Source: Carnobacterium divergens (GTDB lineage Bacteria > Bacillota > Bacilli > Lactobacillales > Carnobacteriaceae). Taken from it: DNA of 64,000 nucleotides. Shown here piece after piece: positions 46,004 through 54,535 of the stretch (the first letter of the stretch is position 1; each line of letters starts with the position of its first letter). The stretch lies in the NCBI RefSeq assembly GCF_900258435.1, contig NZ_LT992558.1, positions 1,315,246-1,379,245 of the forward strand, written 5' to 3'. The notes beneath the pieces are model-generated. The model was given only the letters and a program-made list of their open reading frames with translations. It was not told the DNA's origin and did no database searches. The translations under genes and the position numbers were made by a program.

Positions 46004-46579
46004 ATGAAAAAAGACTTTATCTTAGAAGAAAAAATCCATTTAATTGAAAATACCTCATTGTTATCAAAATTGACTGCTTGGAGTGCCGGACTAGCCCTTA
46101 GCTCTATGGTAATTCTTGGATTTATATTAAAAAGAAACCATTTACTTTACGTTGAAACAAATACGCTAAAATTCATTTTGGATTTCTTTTTAGTGTGTGG
46201 TTTGTTTGTCTTATCATTGGTGATTCATGAAGGAATTCACGGTTTCTTTTTTAAATGCTTTGGTGGAAAGAAAGTTATTTATGGATTTAAAGCTGGAATG
46301 TTCTACGCGGCATCTTTCAATTCATTTTATACACGATTTCAATATAGCGTAATTGCGGGAGCTCCGTTTATTGTTCTAAGCAGCCTTTATTTCATGTTGG
46401 GAAGGACCCATCCAATAATTGCTAGCCTCCTATTTAGTATGCATACTGCAGGTTGCGTAGGTGATTTTTATTACCTGTATGTACTACTTAAAAAAGGCAC
46501 AGGTATTTTTGTCAAAGATACTGAAACAGGAATGTCTATTTATCGAAAGAAAGAAAACAGAGATCCTAAGTTCAGATGA
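46004..46579 (+). CDS. DUF3267-family membrane metalloprotease-like protein
   Basis: A 191-residue protein with about four helices (residues 28-45, 58-80, 115-132, 137-160). The zinc motif HEGIH at residues 75-79 in VIHEGIHGF fits DUF3267, a putative membrane zinc peptidase family; GDFYYL near residue 155 could supply the third ligand. The ribosome-binding site AGAGGGG is 13 bp from ATG, rather far. Substrate unknown. Confidence 0.75.
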   Translation: MKKDFILEEKIHLIENTSLLSKLTAWSAGLALSSMVILGFILKRNHLLYVETNTLKFILDFFLVCGLFVLSLVIHEGIHGFFFKCFGGKKVIYGFKAGMFYAASFNSFYTRFQYSVIAGAPFIVLSSLYFMLGRTHPIIASLLFSMHTAGCVGDFYYLYVLLKKGTGIFVKDTETGMSIYRKKENRDPKFR

Positions 46580-46635
46580 TGATTTGATAAGTTTAACTTA
46601 AGGAAAGTTTAATATAAAGAATCCACTCGAATTGG

Positions 46636-46664
46636 TTGAACCATTGGGCTTAGTTGGTTATAAT
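46636..46664 (+). promoter_or_regulatory. Sigma-A promoter of asnB
   Basis: TTGAAC (46636-46641), 17 bp, TATAAT (46659-46664). The palindrome TGGTTGAACCA (46633-46643) covers the -35. Confidence 0.72.
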
Positions 46665-46722
46665 AAGACAAGTGTGCAGCAATAATAGTGCTGTTTAGAA
46701 ACAAGGAAAAGGGGAACCAAAC

Positions 46723-48600
46723 ATGTGTGGATTTGTAGGGTGTATTCATGGCGATAACCAAAACCATGACCTAGTAGATTATAAAAAAACAATCAGAGAG
46801 ATGAATAAATTGATTGTTCATCGTGGACCAGATGATGAAGGGTTCTTTTTTGACGATCATATTAGTTTTGGTTTTAGACGACTAAGTATTATTGATGTTG
46901 AAAAAGGTCATCAGCCTCTTTCATATGAAAATGAACGTTACTGGATTATTTTTAACGGCGAAGTTTATAATTATATTGAATTACGTGACGAATTACTTAA
47001 AGATGGCTATACGTTTGAAACAGACAGTGATACTGAAGTGATTATTGCAACTTATGCAAAATATAAAGAAAAAACTGCGGAACGTTTACGCGGAATGTTT
47101 GGCTTTGTAATTTGGGATAAACGAGAAAAAGCGGTATACGGAGCACGTGATCATTTTGGAATCAAACCGTTTCACTATGCAGAAGAGGACGGCGTTATTT
47201 ATTTTGCCTCTGAAAAGAAATCAATCTACCAAATCCTTAAAAAGAAAGAATTAGATGAAGTTTCCTTGCAAAATTATTTAACGTTCCAATTTGTTCCAGA
47301 TCCAGCTACCATGACAAAAGGCATTCACCGTTTAGCACCAGGTCATTATTTCACTAAAAAAATAGATGGACCAATGGAAATTACGAGATATTGGGAAGCA
47401 ACGTTTGCTCCAGTTCAAAAATCAGAAGAGACCTTTGCTAAAGAAATTAAAGATGCTTTGTATGACTCTGTTGAAAAACATATGAGAAGTGATGTTACCG
47501 TTGGTTCTTTTCTTTCAGGTGGTGTGGATTCTTCAATTATTGTTGCGATTGCTCGTGAGTTTAATCCGAAAATCAAAACAATTTCAGTTGGATTTGAACG
47601 TGAAGGGTACAGCGAAATTGACGTAGCTAAAGAAACCGCAGATCGCTTGAATGTTGAAAATATTAGTTCAATTATTACGCCACAAGAATTTATGGATGAA
47701 TTTCCGCGTTTTGTTTGGCATATGGATGATCCTTTGGCAGATCCTGCAGCTGTTCCACAATTCTTCTTATCAGAAGTTGCTAGACGTCATGTGAAGGTAG
47801 CTTTATCTGGCGAAGGCGCAGATGAAATGTTTGGTGGGTATACCATTTACAATGAACCAAACTCACTTAAAACGTTAACGAATTTACCAAATGGTCTAAA
47901 AAAAGGGTTGAATCATTTAGCCAAAATAATGCCAGAAGGAATGCGTGGTAAGAGCTTCTTAGAACGCGGAACAACCCCGATGGAAGAGCGTTACGTTGGG
48001 AATGCGAAAATTTTTGAAGAGGCTGAAAAGCAAAAATTATTGAAAAATTATTTAGCTGGACATCCTTATCAAGATGTTACCCGTCCGTTTTATGATGCCT
48101 CAAAAGGTTATGATCCAATTGATCGCATGCAATTTATTGATATTCATACGTGGTTAAATGGTGATTTATTACTGAATGCTGACCGTACAACCATGGCGCA
48201 TTCATTAGAACTTAGAACGCCTTTCTTAGATAAAGAAGTCTTTAAAGTAGCACGTACGCTCCCTTCTGATATCCGAATTGCAAATGGAACAACAAAATAT
48301 ATTTTACGTAAAGCAGCTGAAAGCTTTGTGCCGGATAATGTTTTATACCGTAAAAAACTAGGTTTTCCAGTTCCAATTCGTCATTGGTTAAAAGATGAGA
48401 TGAATGAATGGGCAAAAGGCATTATTCGTGAATCTGCTACAGATCATTTGATTAATAAACAATACGTACTTCAATTACTAGAAGATCATTGTGCTGGAAA
48501 AGCAGACAATTCAAGAAAAATTTGGACAGTGTTGACCTTTATGGTTTGGTATAAAGTTTACATTGAAACCAATCAACAATTTCTAATGACTCCTAAGTAA
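46723..48600 (+). CDS. asnB: Asparagine synthetase (glutamine-hydrolysing)
   Basis: A 625-residue class-II glutamine amidotransferase plus synthetase. Cys2 in MCGFVGCIHG is the amidotransferase nucleophile, HRGPDDEG and NGEVYNYIELR complete that domain, and the ATP pyrophosphatase loop FLSGGVDSSI lies at about residue 262. It uses glutamine, linking it to the GlnR/GlnA region of this window. AAGGGG precedes ATG 46723. It has its own promoter and terminator. Confidence 0.94.
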   Translation: MCGFVGCIHGDNQNHDLVDYKKTIREMNKLIVHRGPDDEGFFFDDHISFGFRRLSIIDVEKGHQPLSYENERYWIIFNGEVYNYIELRDELLKDGYTFETDSDTEVIIATYAKYKEKTAERLRGMFGFVIWDKREKAVYGARDHFGIKPFHYAEEDGVIYFASEKKSIYQILKKKELDEVSLQNYLTFQFVPDPATMTKGIHRLAPGHYFTKKIDGPMEITRYWEATFAPVQKSEETFAKEIKDALYDSVEKHMRSDVTVGSFLSGGVDSSIIVAIAREFNPKIKTISVGFEREGYSEIDVAKETADRLNVENISSIITPQEFMDEFPRFVWHMDDPLADPAAVPQFFLSEVARRHVKVALSGEGADEMFGGYTIYNEPNSLKTLTNLPNGLKKGLNHLAKIMPEGMRGKSFLERGTTPMEERYVGNAKIFEEAEKQKLLKNYLAGHPYQDVTRPFYDASKGYDPIDRMQFIDIHTWLNGDLLLNADRTTMAHSLELRTPFLDKEVFKVARTLPSDIRIANGTTKYILRKAAESFVPDNVLYRKKLGFPVPIRHWLKDEMNEWAKGIIRESATDHLINKQYVLQLLEDHCAGKADNSRKIWTVLTFMVWYKVYIETNQQFLMTPK

Positions 48601-48616
48601 GTAGACCATTGTGATA

Positions 48617-48660
48617 TAAAGGAAGGTGCTTTGGTCTAACCAAGGCTCTTCTTTTATCGC
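48617..48660 (+). terminator. Terminator of asnB
   Basis: GCTTTGGT with ACCAAGGC plus an outer AAGGAAG/CTTCTTTT pairing, imperfect but with a T-rich tail. Confidence 0.6.
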
Positions 48661-48706
48661 AAAGCAATGAATTAAAAATTTAGTTTTAATAAAGGGACGG
48701 TTGTTC

Positions 48707-49897
48707 ATGAAAATTTTAGTACAAAAATTTGGTGGTACATCTGTTAAAGACGAAGAAAGCCGCCTAGCCGCAAAAAAACATATTGTCCAAGCAGTAGAAG
48801 ATGGGTATAAGGTTATCGTGGTTGTTTCAGCGATTGGGCGTCTGGGGGATCCTTATGCAACGGATTCTTTACTTAGTCTAGTTGATGCAGATGAGTCATT
48901 TCTTGATTTAAGAGAGAAAGATACTTTGCTTTCGGTAGGGGAAACAATTTCAATGGCAGTATTTACGAATCTATTAAAGAAAAACGGCGTATTAGCAGCT
49001 GGTTTAACAGGGCAAGATGCTGGGATTGTGACCAATGACGAATTTAGCAATGCAAAAGTTCAACGCGTCAATACAGCACCTATTTTGGAACTGTTTGAAG
49101 TGCAGGATGTTGTCGTTGTGACGGGTTTTCAAGGAATCAGCGAGAATGGTCATTTGACTACGATTGGTCGTGGTGGAAGTGATACAACGGCGGCTATTTT
49201 GGGGAAAGCTTTTGCTGCTGAACGAATTGATATCTTTACCGATGTTTCTGGAATGATGACAGCAGATCCAAGATTAGTGGAGCAAGCTAAATTTTTAGAC
49301 GTTGTAAGCTATCAAGAAGTCAGCAATATGGCTCATGAAGGTGCAAAGGTTATTCATCCTCGAGCAGTTGAACTAGCAATGCAAGCTGGAATTCCTTTAA
49401 GAATTCGTTCGACTTATCAAGAAGTAACCGATGTGGGAACACTAGTAACTCATTCAGCCAATCAAGTTGGTCATTATCGGTTAGTTACGGGAATTGCGCA
49501 TGTATCCAATTTAGTGCAATTTACCATTTCAACCGAGCATGTTGAACAAAAAGAAATTTTTGGCTTAATGGCTGCTGCAGGTATCAGTGTCGATTTTATT
49601 AATATTTTTCCTACCCAAGTGGTCTTCACATTAGCAAACCACGAAGCCGCTTTAGCAAAAGGAATTTTTAAAGAGCAACAAATTGAGGTTGTTACGCTTG
49701 AAGATTGTGCAAAAGTAGCGGTTGTAGGTGCTGGAATTACGGGTGTGCCAGGGGTAACTTCACGAATCGTTACTACCTTATCGATGGAAAATATTGACAT
49801 TTTACAATCAGCAGATAGCTATACAACCATTTGGATTTTAGTAGCGGGTAGTGAATTGAAGCATGCAGTTTGTGCTTTACATGATGTTTTTTTATAA
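48707..49897 (+). CDS. lysC: Aspartate kinase
   Basis: A 396-residue aspartokinase, the first step to threonine, lysine and methionine. The kinase starts ILVQKFGGTSV and has GRGGSDTTAA (about residue 156), and two C-terminal ACT domains (about 260-396) give allosteric control. ATG 48707 follows AAAGGGACGG; a TTG two codons earlier is in frame. The isozyme type (dapG, lysC or thrD) cannot be fixed, so the symbol is nominal. It has no lysine riboswitch, unlike the permease gene at 59324. Confidence 0.88.
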   Translation: MKILVQKFGGTSVKDEESRLAAKKHIVQAVEDGYKVIVVVSAIGRLGDPYATDSLLSLVDADESFLDLREKDTLLSVGETISMAVFTNLLKKNGVLAAGLTGQDAGIVTNDEFSNAKVQRVNTAPILELFEVQDVVVVTGFQGISENGHLTTIGRGGSDTTAAILGKAFAAERIDIFTDVSGMMTADPRLVEQAKFLDVVSYQEVSNMAHEGAKVIHPRAVELAMQAGIPLRIRSTYQEVTDVGTLVTHSANQVGHYRLVTGIAHVSNLVQFTISTEHVEQKEIFGLMAAAGISVDFINIFPTQVVFTLANHEAALAKGIFKEQQIEVVTLEDCAKVAVVGAGITGVPGVTSRIVTTLSMENIDILQSADSYTTIWILVAGSELKHAVCALHDVFL

Positions 49898-49905
49898 TGC
49901 AATAA

Positions 49906-49943
49906 TCAGTCAGTTGTTTTGAAAGAGGCAACTGGCTTTTTAG
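49906..49943 (+). terminator. Terminator of the aspartokinase gene
   Basis: AGTCAGTTG (49908-49916) with CAACTGGCT (49929-49937), wobble pairs, T-rich tail. Confidence 0.78.
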
Positions 49944-49974
49944 TATCATTGAAATGATGGAAAGGAGAGCAGCT

Positions 49975-50496
49975 ATGAAGGCAACCGATCGTAGAAAAAC
50001 GATTATTCAAATACTAACAAACACCCATACCCCCATTAGCGCGACGACAATTGCAAATCAATTAAAAGTAAGTAGACAAATTATTGTGGGAGATGTGGCT
50101 CTTTTAAGAGCAGCGGGTTATGAAATCAATGCGACGCCAAAAGGTTATTTATTAAATGAAAATACAAGTAGCGATACACGTTTTAGTGGGAAGATTGCGT
50201 GCCAACATGCTCCAGAAGATACCACTAAAGAACTTTATTTAATTGTAGACCATGGTGGAGAAATTGTTGATGTGATTATTGAACACCCAATTTATGGCGA
50301 GTTATTAGGAAGGTTAAATTTAACTTCTCGTTATGAGGTAGATGAATTTATGAAAAAAGTGACGGAGTCTCATGTTGAATTGTTGTCTTCTTTGACAGAG
50401 GGAATTCATCTGCATACAATCGCTTGTAAAGATGAAAACACCTTTAAGCAAATAAAAAAATCCTTAACAGAAGCTGGATTCTGTTATCAAAATTAA
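49975..50496 (+). CDS. niaR: Niacin-responsive repressor NiaR
   Basis: A 173-residue regulator with an N-terminal winged helix (HTH_11 type, ANQLKVSRQIIVGDVALLR, about residues 27-45) and a C-terminal 3H domain whose conserved His residues are visible (CQHAPED, DHGGEIVDV, IEHPIYGEL, GIHLHTIAC). Niacin binding enables repression. AAAGGAG precedes ATG 49975; the frame is open from 49954. The next gene encodes an ECF niacin transporter and its promoter holds two NiaR-type sites, which supports the call. Confidence 0.92.
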   Translation: MKATDRRKTIIQILTNTHTPISATTIANQLKVSRQIIVGDVALLRAAGYEINATPKGYLLNENTSSDTRFSGKIACQHAPEDTTKELYLIVDHGGEIVDVIIEHPIYGELLGRLNLTSRYEVDEFMKKVTESHVELLSSLTEGIHLHTIACKDENTFKQIKKSLTEAGFCYQN

Positions 50497-50500
50497 AGGG

Positions 50501-50561
50501 TGTCTTGACAACTTTAAGAGAAAAGGTATAATTGTATTTACAGGTGTCATGACATGTTTGT
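50501..50561 (+). promoter_or_regulatory. niaX promoter with two NiaR-type operators
   Basis: Sigma-A promoter TTGACA (50505-50510), 16 bp, TATAAT (50527-50532). TGTCATGACA at 50545-50554 is a perfect 10-bp palindrome just past the -10. TGTCTTGACA at 50501-50510 covers the -35 and differs from it by one base. The two are 44 bp apart centre to centre. Both fit the NiaR core GTGTC-x-TGACA. Confidence 0.78.
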
Positions 50562-50589
50562 AAAAATGATTATACGAGGAGATGTTCTC

Positions 50590-51150
50590 TTGAAGGTTAG
50601 CAAAGTACAACGTTTAACAATTTCGGCATTATTAATAGCGGTAGGAATTTTAATTCCTTTATTTTCACCAATTAAGCTTGTATTAGAACCTGCTTCTTTT
50701 ACATTAGGAAGTCATGTAGCTATTTTTATCGGAATGTTTATTTCGCCAGTTGTAGCGATTTCGGTTGCAGTTGGGACTACGTTTGGATTTTTTATTGGTG
50801 GTTTTCCAATTATTGTTGTGTTGCGTGCCGCGACTCATGTGATTTTTGCAGGAATTGGCGCTTGGATTTTAGAGAAGCGGCCAAAAATTTTAGCGTCAAC
50901 CAAAAATACAATTCTTTTTTCTTTTTTAATTGGTCTTTTACATGCAGCTTGTGAAGTTGTGGTGGTGATGTTTTTCTATTTTGCTGGAGGAATGCAAGGG
51001 GCTTATTATTCTCAAGGATTTTTACAGTCGATTATAGGATTGGTAGGAATTGGTTCTGTGATACACAGTATGATTGATTTTCAATTATCTTATATTATTT
51101 GGCGAGGATTAGTTGCACGCAAACGAATGTCATCTAATAGTATCCACTAA
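50590..51150 (+). CDS. niaX: ECF transporter S-component for niacin (NiaX)
   Basis: A 186-residue integral membrane S-component with about six helices (LTISALLIAVGILIPLF first). It is the substrate-binding part of an energy-coupling-factor importer whose EcfAA'T module is encoded elsewhere. TTG 50590 follows GAGGAG. The frame is open back to ATG 50554, but that lies inside the operator. Specificity for niacin is inferred from the adjacent niaR and operators. Confidence 0.85.
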   Translation: MKVSKVQRLTISALLIAVGILIPLFSPIKLVLEPASFTLGSHVAIFIGMFISPVVAISVAVGTTFGFFIGGFPIIVVLRAATHVIFAGIGAWILEKRPKILASTKNTILFSFLIGLLHAACEVVVVMFFYFAGGMQGAYYSQGFLQSIIGLVGIGSVIHSMIDFQLSYIIWRGLVARKRMSSNSIH

Positions 51151-51192
51151 AAAAGACAGCCGACTAAACTCATTAGTCGACTGTCTTTTTGT
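51149..51192. terminator. Bidirectional terminator
   Basis: AAAAGACAGCCGACTAA with TTAGTCGACTGTCTTTT, one mismatch, 5-nt loop. It serves niaX and the convergent HTH gene. Confidence 0.9.
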
Positions 51193-51422
51193 TAATCCTC
51201 ATCTTTGATATCAATATCTTCTGGAATAGGCTCATTTAAGTAATCTTGCAATTCTTTTTTGTATTTTTCTAATTCTTTAATAAAAAGGTTGAACTGTTCT
51301 TTGTAGATGAAACTATTTTCGCCATCGCTAACAGTACGAATTTGTTTTTCTCGAATCAAGCGGTGAATATCAGCAGTTGAGACATTTAGATAGTCAGCTG
51401 TTTCAGCAATTGTTAAATACAT
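51192..51422 (-). CDS. Excisionase/MerR-type helix-turn-helix protein
   Basis: A 76-residue protein with an excisionase-family winged HTH (TIAETADYLNVSTADIHRLIREKQI, about residues 4-28) and an acidic tail ending EDIDIKDED. AAAGGAGGACA precedes its ATG. There is no integrase or att-like repeat nearby, so this is a small DNA-binding protein rather than a sign of a prophage. The regulon is unknown. Confidence 0.75.
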   Translation of the reverse strand: MYLTIAETADYLNVSTADIHRLIREKQIRTVSDGENSFIYKEQFNLFIKELEKYKKELQDYLNEPIPEDIDIKDED

Positions 51423-51521
51423 CGAAGTGTCCTCCTTTAGTTTCTATTCTTATTTTACGATATTTCTTTAATAAAAGAAATGGCAGACTGAAAACAATTC
51501 TATAAATCGAGGGATTAAGTA

Positions 51522-51548
51522 TTGAAAATAGGGAATTCATGGTACAAT
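51522..51548 (+). promoter_or_regulatory. Promoter of glpQ-miaA-hflX-ynbB
   Basis: TTGAAA (51522-51527), 15-bp spacer, TGGTACAAT with an extended -10 (51540-51548). The short spacer is compensated by the TG. Confidence 0.5.
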
Positions 51549-51575
51549 AGAGTGCATGAATGGAGGAGATGTTAG

Positions 51576-52307
51576 TTGAAAACTGAAGTGTTTGCCCACC
51601 GAGGCAGTAAAGGAACACACCCAGAAAATACACTAGCTGCATTTCGTGAAGCAATCCTTGTTGGAAGTGATGGAATTGAGTTAGATATCCATTTAAGTAA
51701 AGATGGTGAAATGATAGTCATCCATGATGAAACGGTGGATCGAACAACGAATGGAATTGGTGAAGTTTGCAAGTTGTCACTGGCTGAATTAAAAGCACTA
51801 GACGCTGGAAGCTGGTTTTCGCCAATATATAAAGATGAAAAAATCCCGACCTTATTAGAAGTAGTAGATTTACTTGAAGAATTAGACTTTCATGGAATCT
51901 TAAATATTGAATTAAAAACCGATCATCATCCTTATGTTGGGTTAGAAGAAAAGGCAAACCAATTATTTCAACATAAAAAAATTCATTTTAAATTAGTTTA
52001 TTCTAGCTTTAATTATTCTTCTCTAGAAAAAATCAAAGAGTTAAATCCGCTAAGTGAAGTAGCGGTGCTCTATGCTCAAAACGGCAACAATGTGAGGGTG
52101 CTGAATAAAAAATACGAGATATCTGCGTGGCATGCAAAATTTGATTGGGTAAAACAACAACAAGTTTTTAATGTTGAAAAGATGCCCATCAGAGTTTGGA
52201 CAGTGAACAGCCATCGTTACATGCAGTATTGTTTTCAAAAGAAACTTTCTGCAATTATGACAGATTTTCCAAAAGAAGCCCTTGCCATTCGAAACCGTTG
52301 GCAATAA
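51576..52307 (+). CDS. glpQ: Glycerophosphodiester phosphodiesterase
   Basis: A 243-residue GDPD TIM barrel with the catalytic and metal motifs FAHRGSKGTHPENT and ELDIHLSKDGEMIVIHDE. It releases glycerol-3-phosphate from glycerophosphodiesters in the cytoplasm (no signal peptide). TTG 51576 follows GGAGGAG. It is the first gene of a run to ynbB with intergenic distances of 11-27 bp. Confidence 0.88.
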   Translation: MKTEVFAHRGSKGTHPENTLAAFREAILVGSDGIELDIHLSKDGEMIVIHDETVDRTTNGIGEVCKLSLAELKALDAGSWFSPIYKDEKIPTLLEVVDLLEELDFHGILNIELKTDHHPYVGLEEKANQLFQHKKIHFKLVYSSFNYSSLEKIKELNPLSEVAVLYAQNGNNVRVLNKKYEISAWHAKFDWVKQQQVFNVEKMPIRVWTVNSHRYMQYCFQKKLSAIMTDFPKEALAIRNRWQ

Positions 52308-52318
52308 AGGAGATACTC

Positions 52319-53260
52319 GTGAAAAAAACAAAAATTATTATGCTTGTTGGTCCAACAGCAGTTGGCAAAACCGATTTAAGCATTAAAATGGCAAAGAAAT
52401 TCAATGGTGAAATTATTAGTGGCGATTCTATGCAAATTTACCGAGGTTTAGACATTGGAACAGCTAAAGTATCAGAAAAAGAAGCAGCAGGTGTTCCTCA
52501 TCATTTGATTGATATTGTAACCATAGATGAAAGTTACTCTGTGTCAGATTTTCAAAAAATGGCGCGAGAAACAATCGCTGAGATTACAGCAAAAGGAAAA
52601 ATTCCACTAATTGTAGGTGGAACGGGACTTTACATCGAGGCGTTACTTTACGATTTGCATTTTGGAGGAAATCAGGAAAAAGAAGCGGATCCATTATTTC
52701 GTCAAGAGATGGAAGAGCAAGCGTCAAAACTCGGAAATCACGCTGTATGGAGCCAATTAAATGAAATTGATCCGACTGCTGCAAAAGCGATTCACGAAAA
52801 TAATTTAAAACGTGTAATTCGAGCGTTGGAAGTTTTTCATCTAACCGGAATCCCTTTTTCAAAGCAACAAGAACAACCTAAAAGAGAAGCTTACTATGAC
52901 GCATTGGTGATTGGCTTGATGACGGATCGTGATATCCTTTACCAAAGAATCAATCAACGCGTTGATTTAATGATAAGAGCAGGTTTGTTAAAAGAAGCGC
53001 AATGGCTAAAGGAACAAGTAGCAAGTAACGGACAAGCTACTTTAGGGATTGGCTATAAAGAATTATTTCCCTATTTGGACGGGGAACTTTCTTTAGAGGC
53101 TGCCACGAATCAAATCAAACAAAATTCCAGAAGATATGCAAAAAGGCAGTTGACATGGTTCCGTAATCGAATGGAATTTATTCGCTGGTACGATTTAGTC
53201 CAACATCCCGAAACGGAAGAGCAATTGTTTGAAGAAGTAACAACATTTTTACAAAAATAA
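52319..53260 (+). CDS. miaA: tRNA dimethylallyltransferase
   Basis: A 313-residue enzyme adding a dimethylallyl group to A37 of tRNAs that read codons starting with U. The P-loop GPTAVGKT lies at residues 11-18, and SGDSMQIYRGLDIGTAK follows. The GTG at 52319 is chosen on AAAGGAGAT upstream and the family N-terminus; the open frame extends 41 codons into glpQ. In Bacillus hfq follows miaA, but here hflX follows. Confidence 0.93.
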   Translation: MKKTKIIMLVGPTAVGKTDLSIKMAKKFNGEIISGDSMQIYRGLDIGTAKVSEKEAAGVPHHLIDIVTIDESYSVSDFQKMARETIAEITAKGKIPLIVGGTGLYIEALLYDLHFGGNQEKEADPLFRQEMEEQASKLGNHAVWSQLNEIDPTAAKAIHENNLKRVIRALEVFHLTGIPFSKQQEQPKREAYYDALVIGLMTDRDILYQRINQRVDLMIRAGLLKEAQWLKEQVASNGQATLGIGYKELFPYLDGELSLEAATNQIKQNSRRYAKRQLTWFRNRMEFIRWYDLVQHPETEEQLFEEVTTFLQK

Positions 53261-53287
53261 GTGTTTAAAAGAAATGTAGGTGGCACG

Positions 53288-54535
53288 ATGGAAGAAAAAT
53301 TAGAGTATGAGCGCGTGGTTATTGTAGGTGTTCAAACAAATGAATTAGATACAAATTTCCGTTATTCACTAGAAGAATTAGGTCAATTAACAGAAACTGC
53401 TCACGGTCAGGTAGTGGCAGAGTTAACTCAAAAAAGAGACCGGATGGACAGTAAGACTTATCTAGGTAAAGGAAAAATCCAAGAATTGGTTCATTTGGTA
53501 GAAGAGACTGAAGCAGACGTTGTTATTTTTAATCATGCTTTAACACCAAGTCAAACAAGAAATATTCAAGTCGAAATAGATGTCAAAGTAATCGATCGAA
53601 TTCAATTGATTCTAGACATTTTTGCGATGCGTGCACAAAGTAAAGAAGGGAAATTACAAGTAGCTTTAGCACAATTACAATACCTATTGCCACGTCTAGC
53701 TGGACAAGGGAAAAACTTATCTAAACTAGGTGGCGGAATTGGAACCAGAGGGCCAGGTGAAACGAAACTTGAAACAGATCGACGTCATATTCGAAGCCAA
53801 ATCAATGATATTAAAAAAACGCTAAAAGAAACCGAAGCGCATCGTCAAAGAAGTCGAGAAAAAAGAAATGACGGAACCACGTTCCAAATTGGCTTGATTG
53901 GTTATACAAATGCTGGGAAATCCACTTTGTTAAATCGATTGACAGATGCGAAAACCTATGAAGAAAATCAATTATTCGCTACGTTAGATCCATTGACTCG
54001 CAAGATGGTACTGCCAAGTGGCATGAATGTGACCTTAACGGATACCGTTGGTTTTATTCAAGATTTGCCAACGCAGCTAATCGATGCTTTTCATTCGACG
54101 TTAGAAGAAACAAGGGGCGTCGATTTGTTGCTACACGTTGTCGATGCTGCAGCTGAAAACGTAGCCGGGCATGAAGTCACTGTCATCAATCTGTTAAAAG
54201 AATTAAACATGGATCAAATTCCAATTTTTACAGTATACAATAAAAAGGATTTACTTAACGGAAATTTTTCACCCAATTTATTTCCAAATAGCTTGATATC
54301 TGCTAAAGATCCAGAAGATTTACTGAAATTACGCAATCAAATCATGAAGCAAATGAAAGAAGTTATGCTTCCTTATGAATTTGAAGTAGCAGCTGACGAA
54401 GGCAATAAATTAGTTCAACTAAAAAAAGAAACATTATTAGAATCTGCAGAATTTCAAGAAGAATTAAATGTATACCTTGTAAAAGGATATGCAAAAAAAG
54501 CGTCAAAATGGACTGGAGGAAATGAAATCCAATGA
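53288..54535 (+). CDS. hflX: Ribosome-associated GTPase HflX
   Basis: A 415-residue HflX GTPase that splits stalled or stressed ribosomes. The N-terminal HflX domain ends in a GGGIGTRGPGETKLETDRR glycine-rich linker; the G-domain has G1 GYTNAGKST (about residues 208-216), G3 DTVGF and G4 NKKD. ATG 53288 follows GTAGGTGG. Its stop overlaps the ynbB start. This is interesting beside the attenuator-controlled MutS2 paralogue, another possible ribosome-rescue factor. Confidence 0.93.
   Translation: MEEKLEYERVVIVGVQTNELDTNFRYSLEELGQLTETAHGQVVAELTQKRDRMDSKTYLGKGKIQELVHLVEETEADVVIFNHALTPSQTRNIQVEIDVKVIDRIQLILDIFAMRAQSKEGKLQVALAQLQYLLPRLAGQGKNLSKLGGGIGTRGPGETKLETDRRHIRSQINDIKKTLKETEAHRQRSREKRNDGTTFQIGLIGYTNAGKSTLLNRLTDAKTYEENQLFATLDPLTRKMVLPSGMNVTLTDTVGFIQDLPTQLIDAFHSTLEETRGVDLLLHVVDAAAENVAGHEVTVINLLKELNMDQIPIFTVYNKKDLLNGNFSPNLFPNSLISAKDPEDLLKLRNQIMKQMKEVMLPYEFEVAADEGNKLVQLKKETLLESAEFQEELNVYLVKGYAKKASKWTGGNEIQ

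Noticed and set aside
51192-51422. Excisionase-type HTH as a sign of an integrated element
   Set aside because: No integrase, attachment-site repeat or foreign gene content around it; neighbours are core genes.
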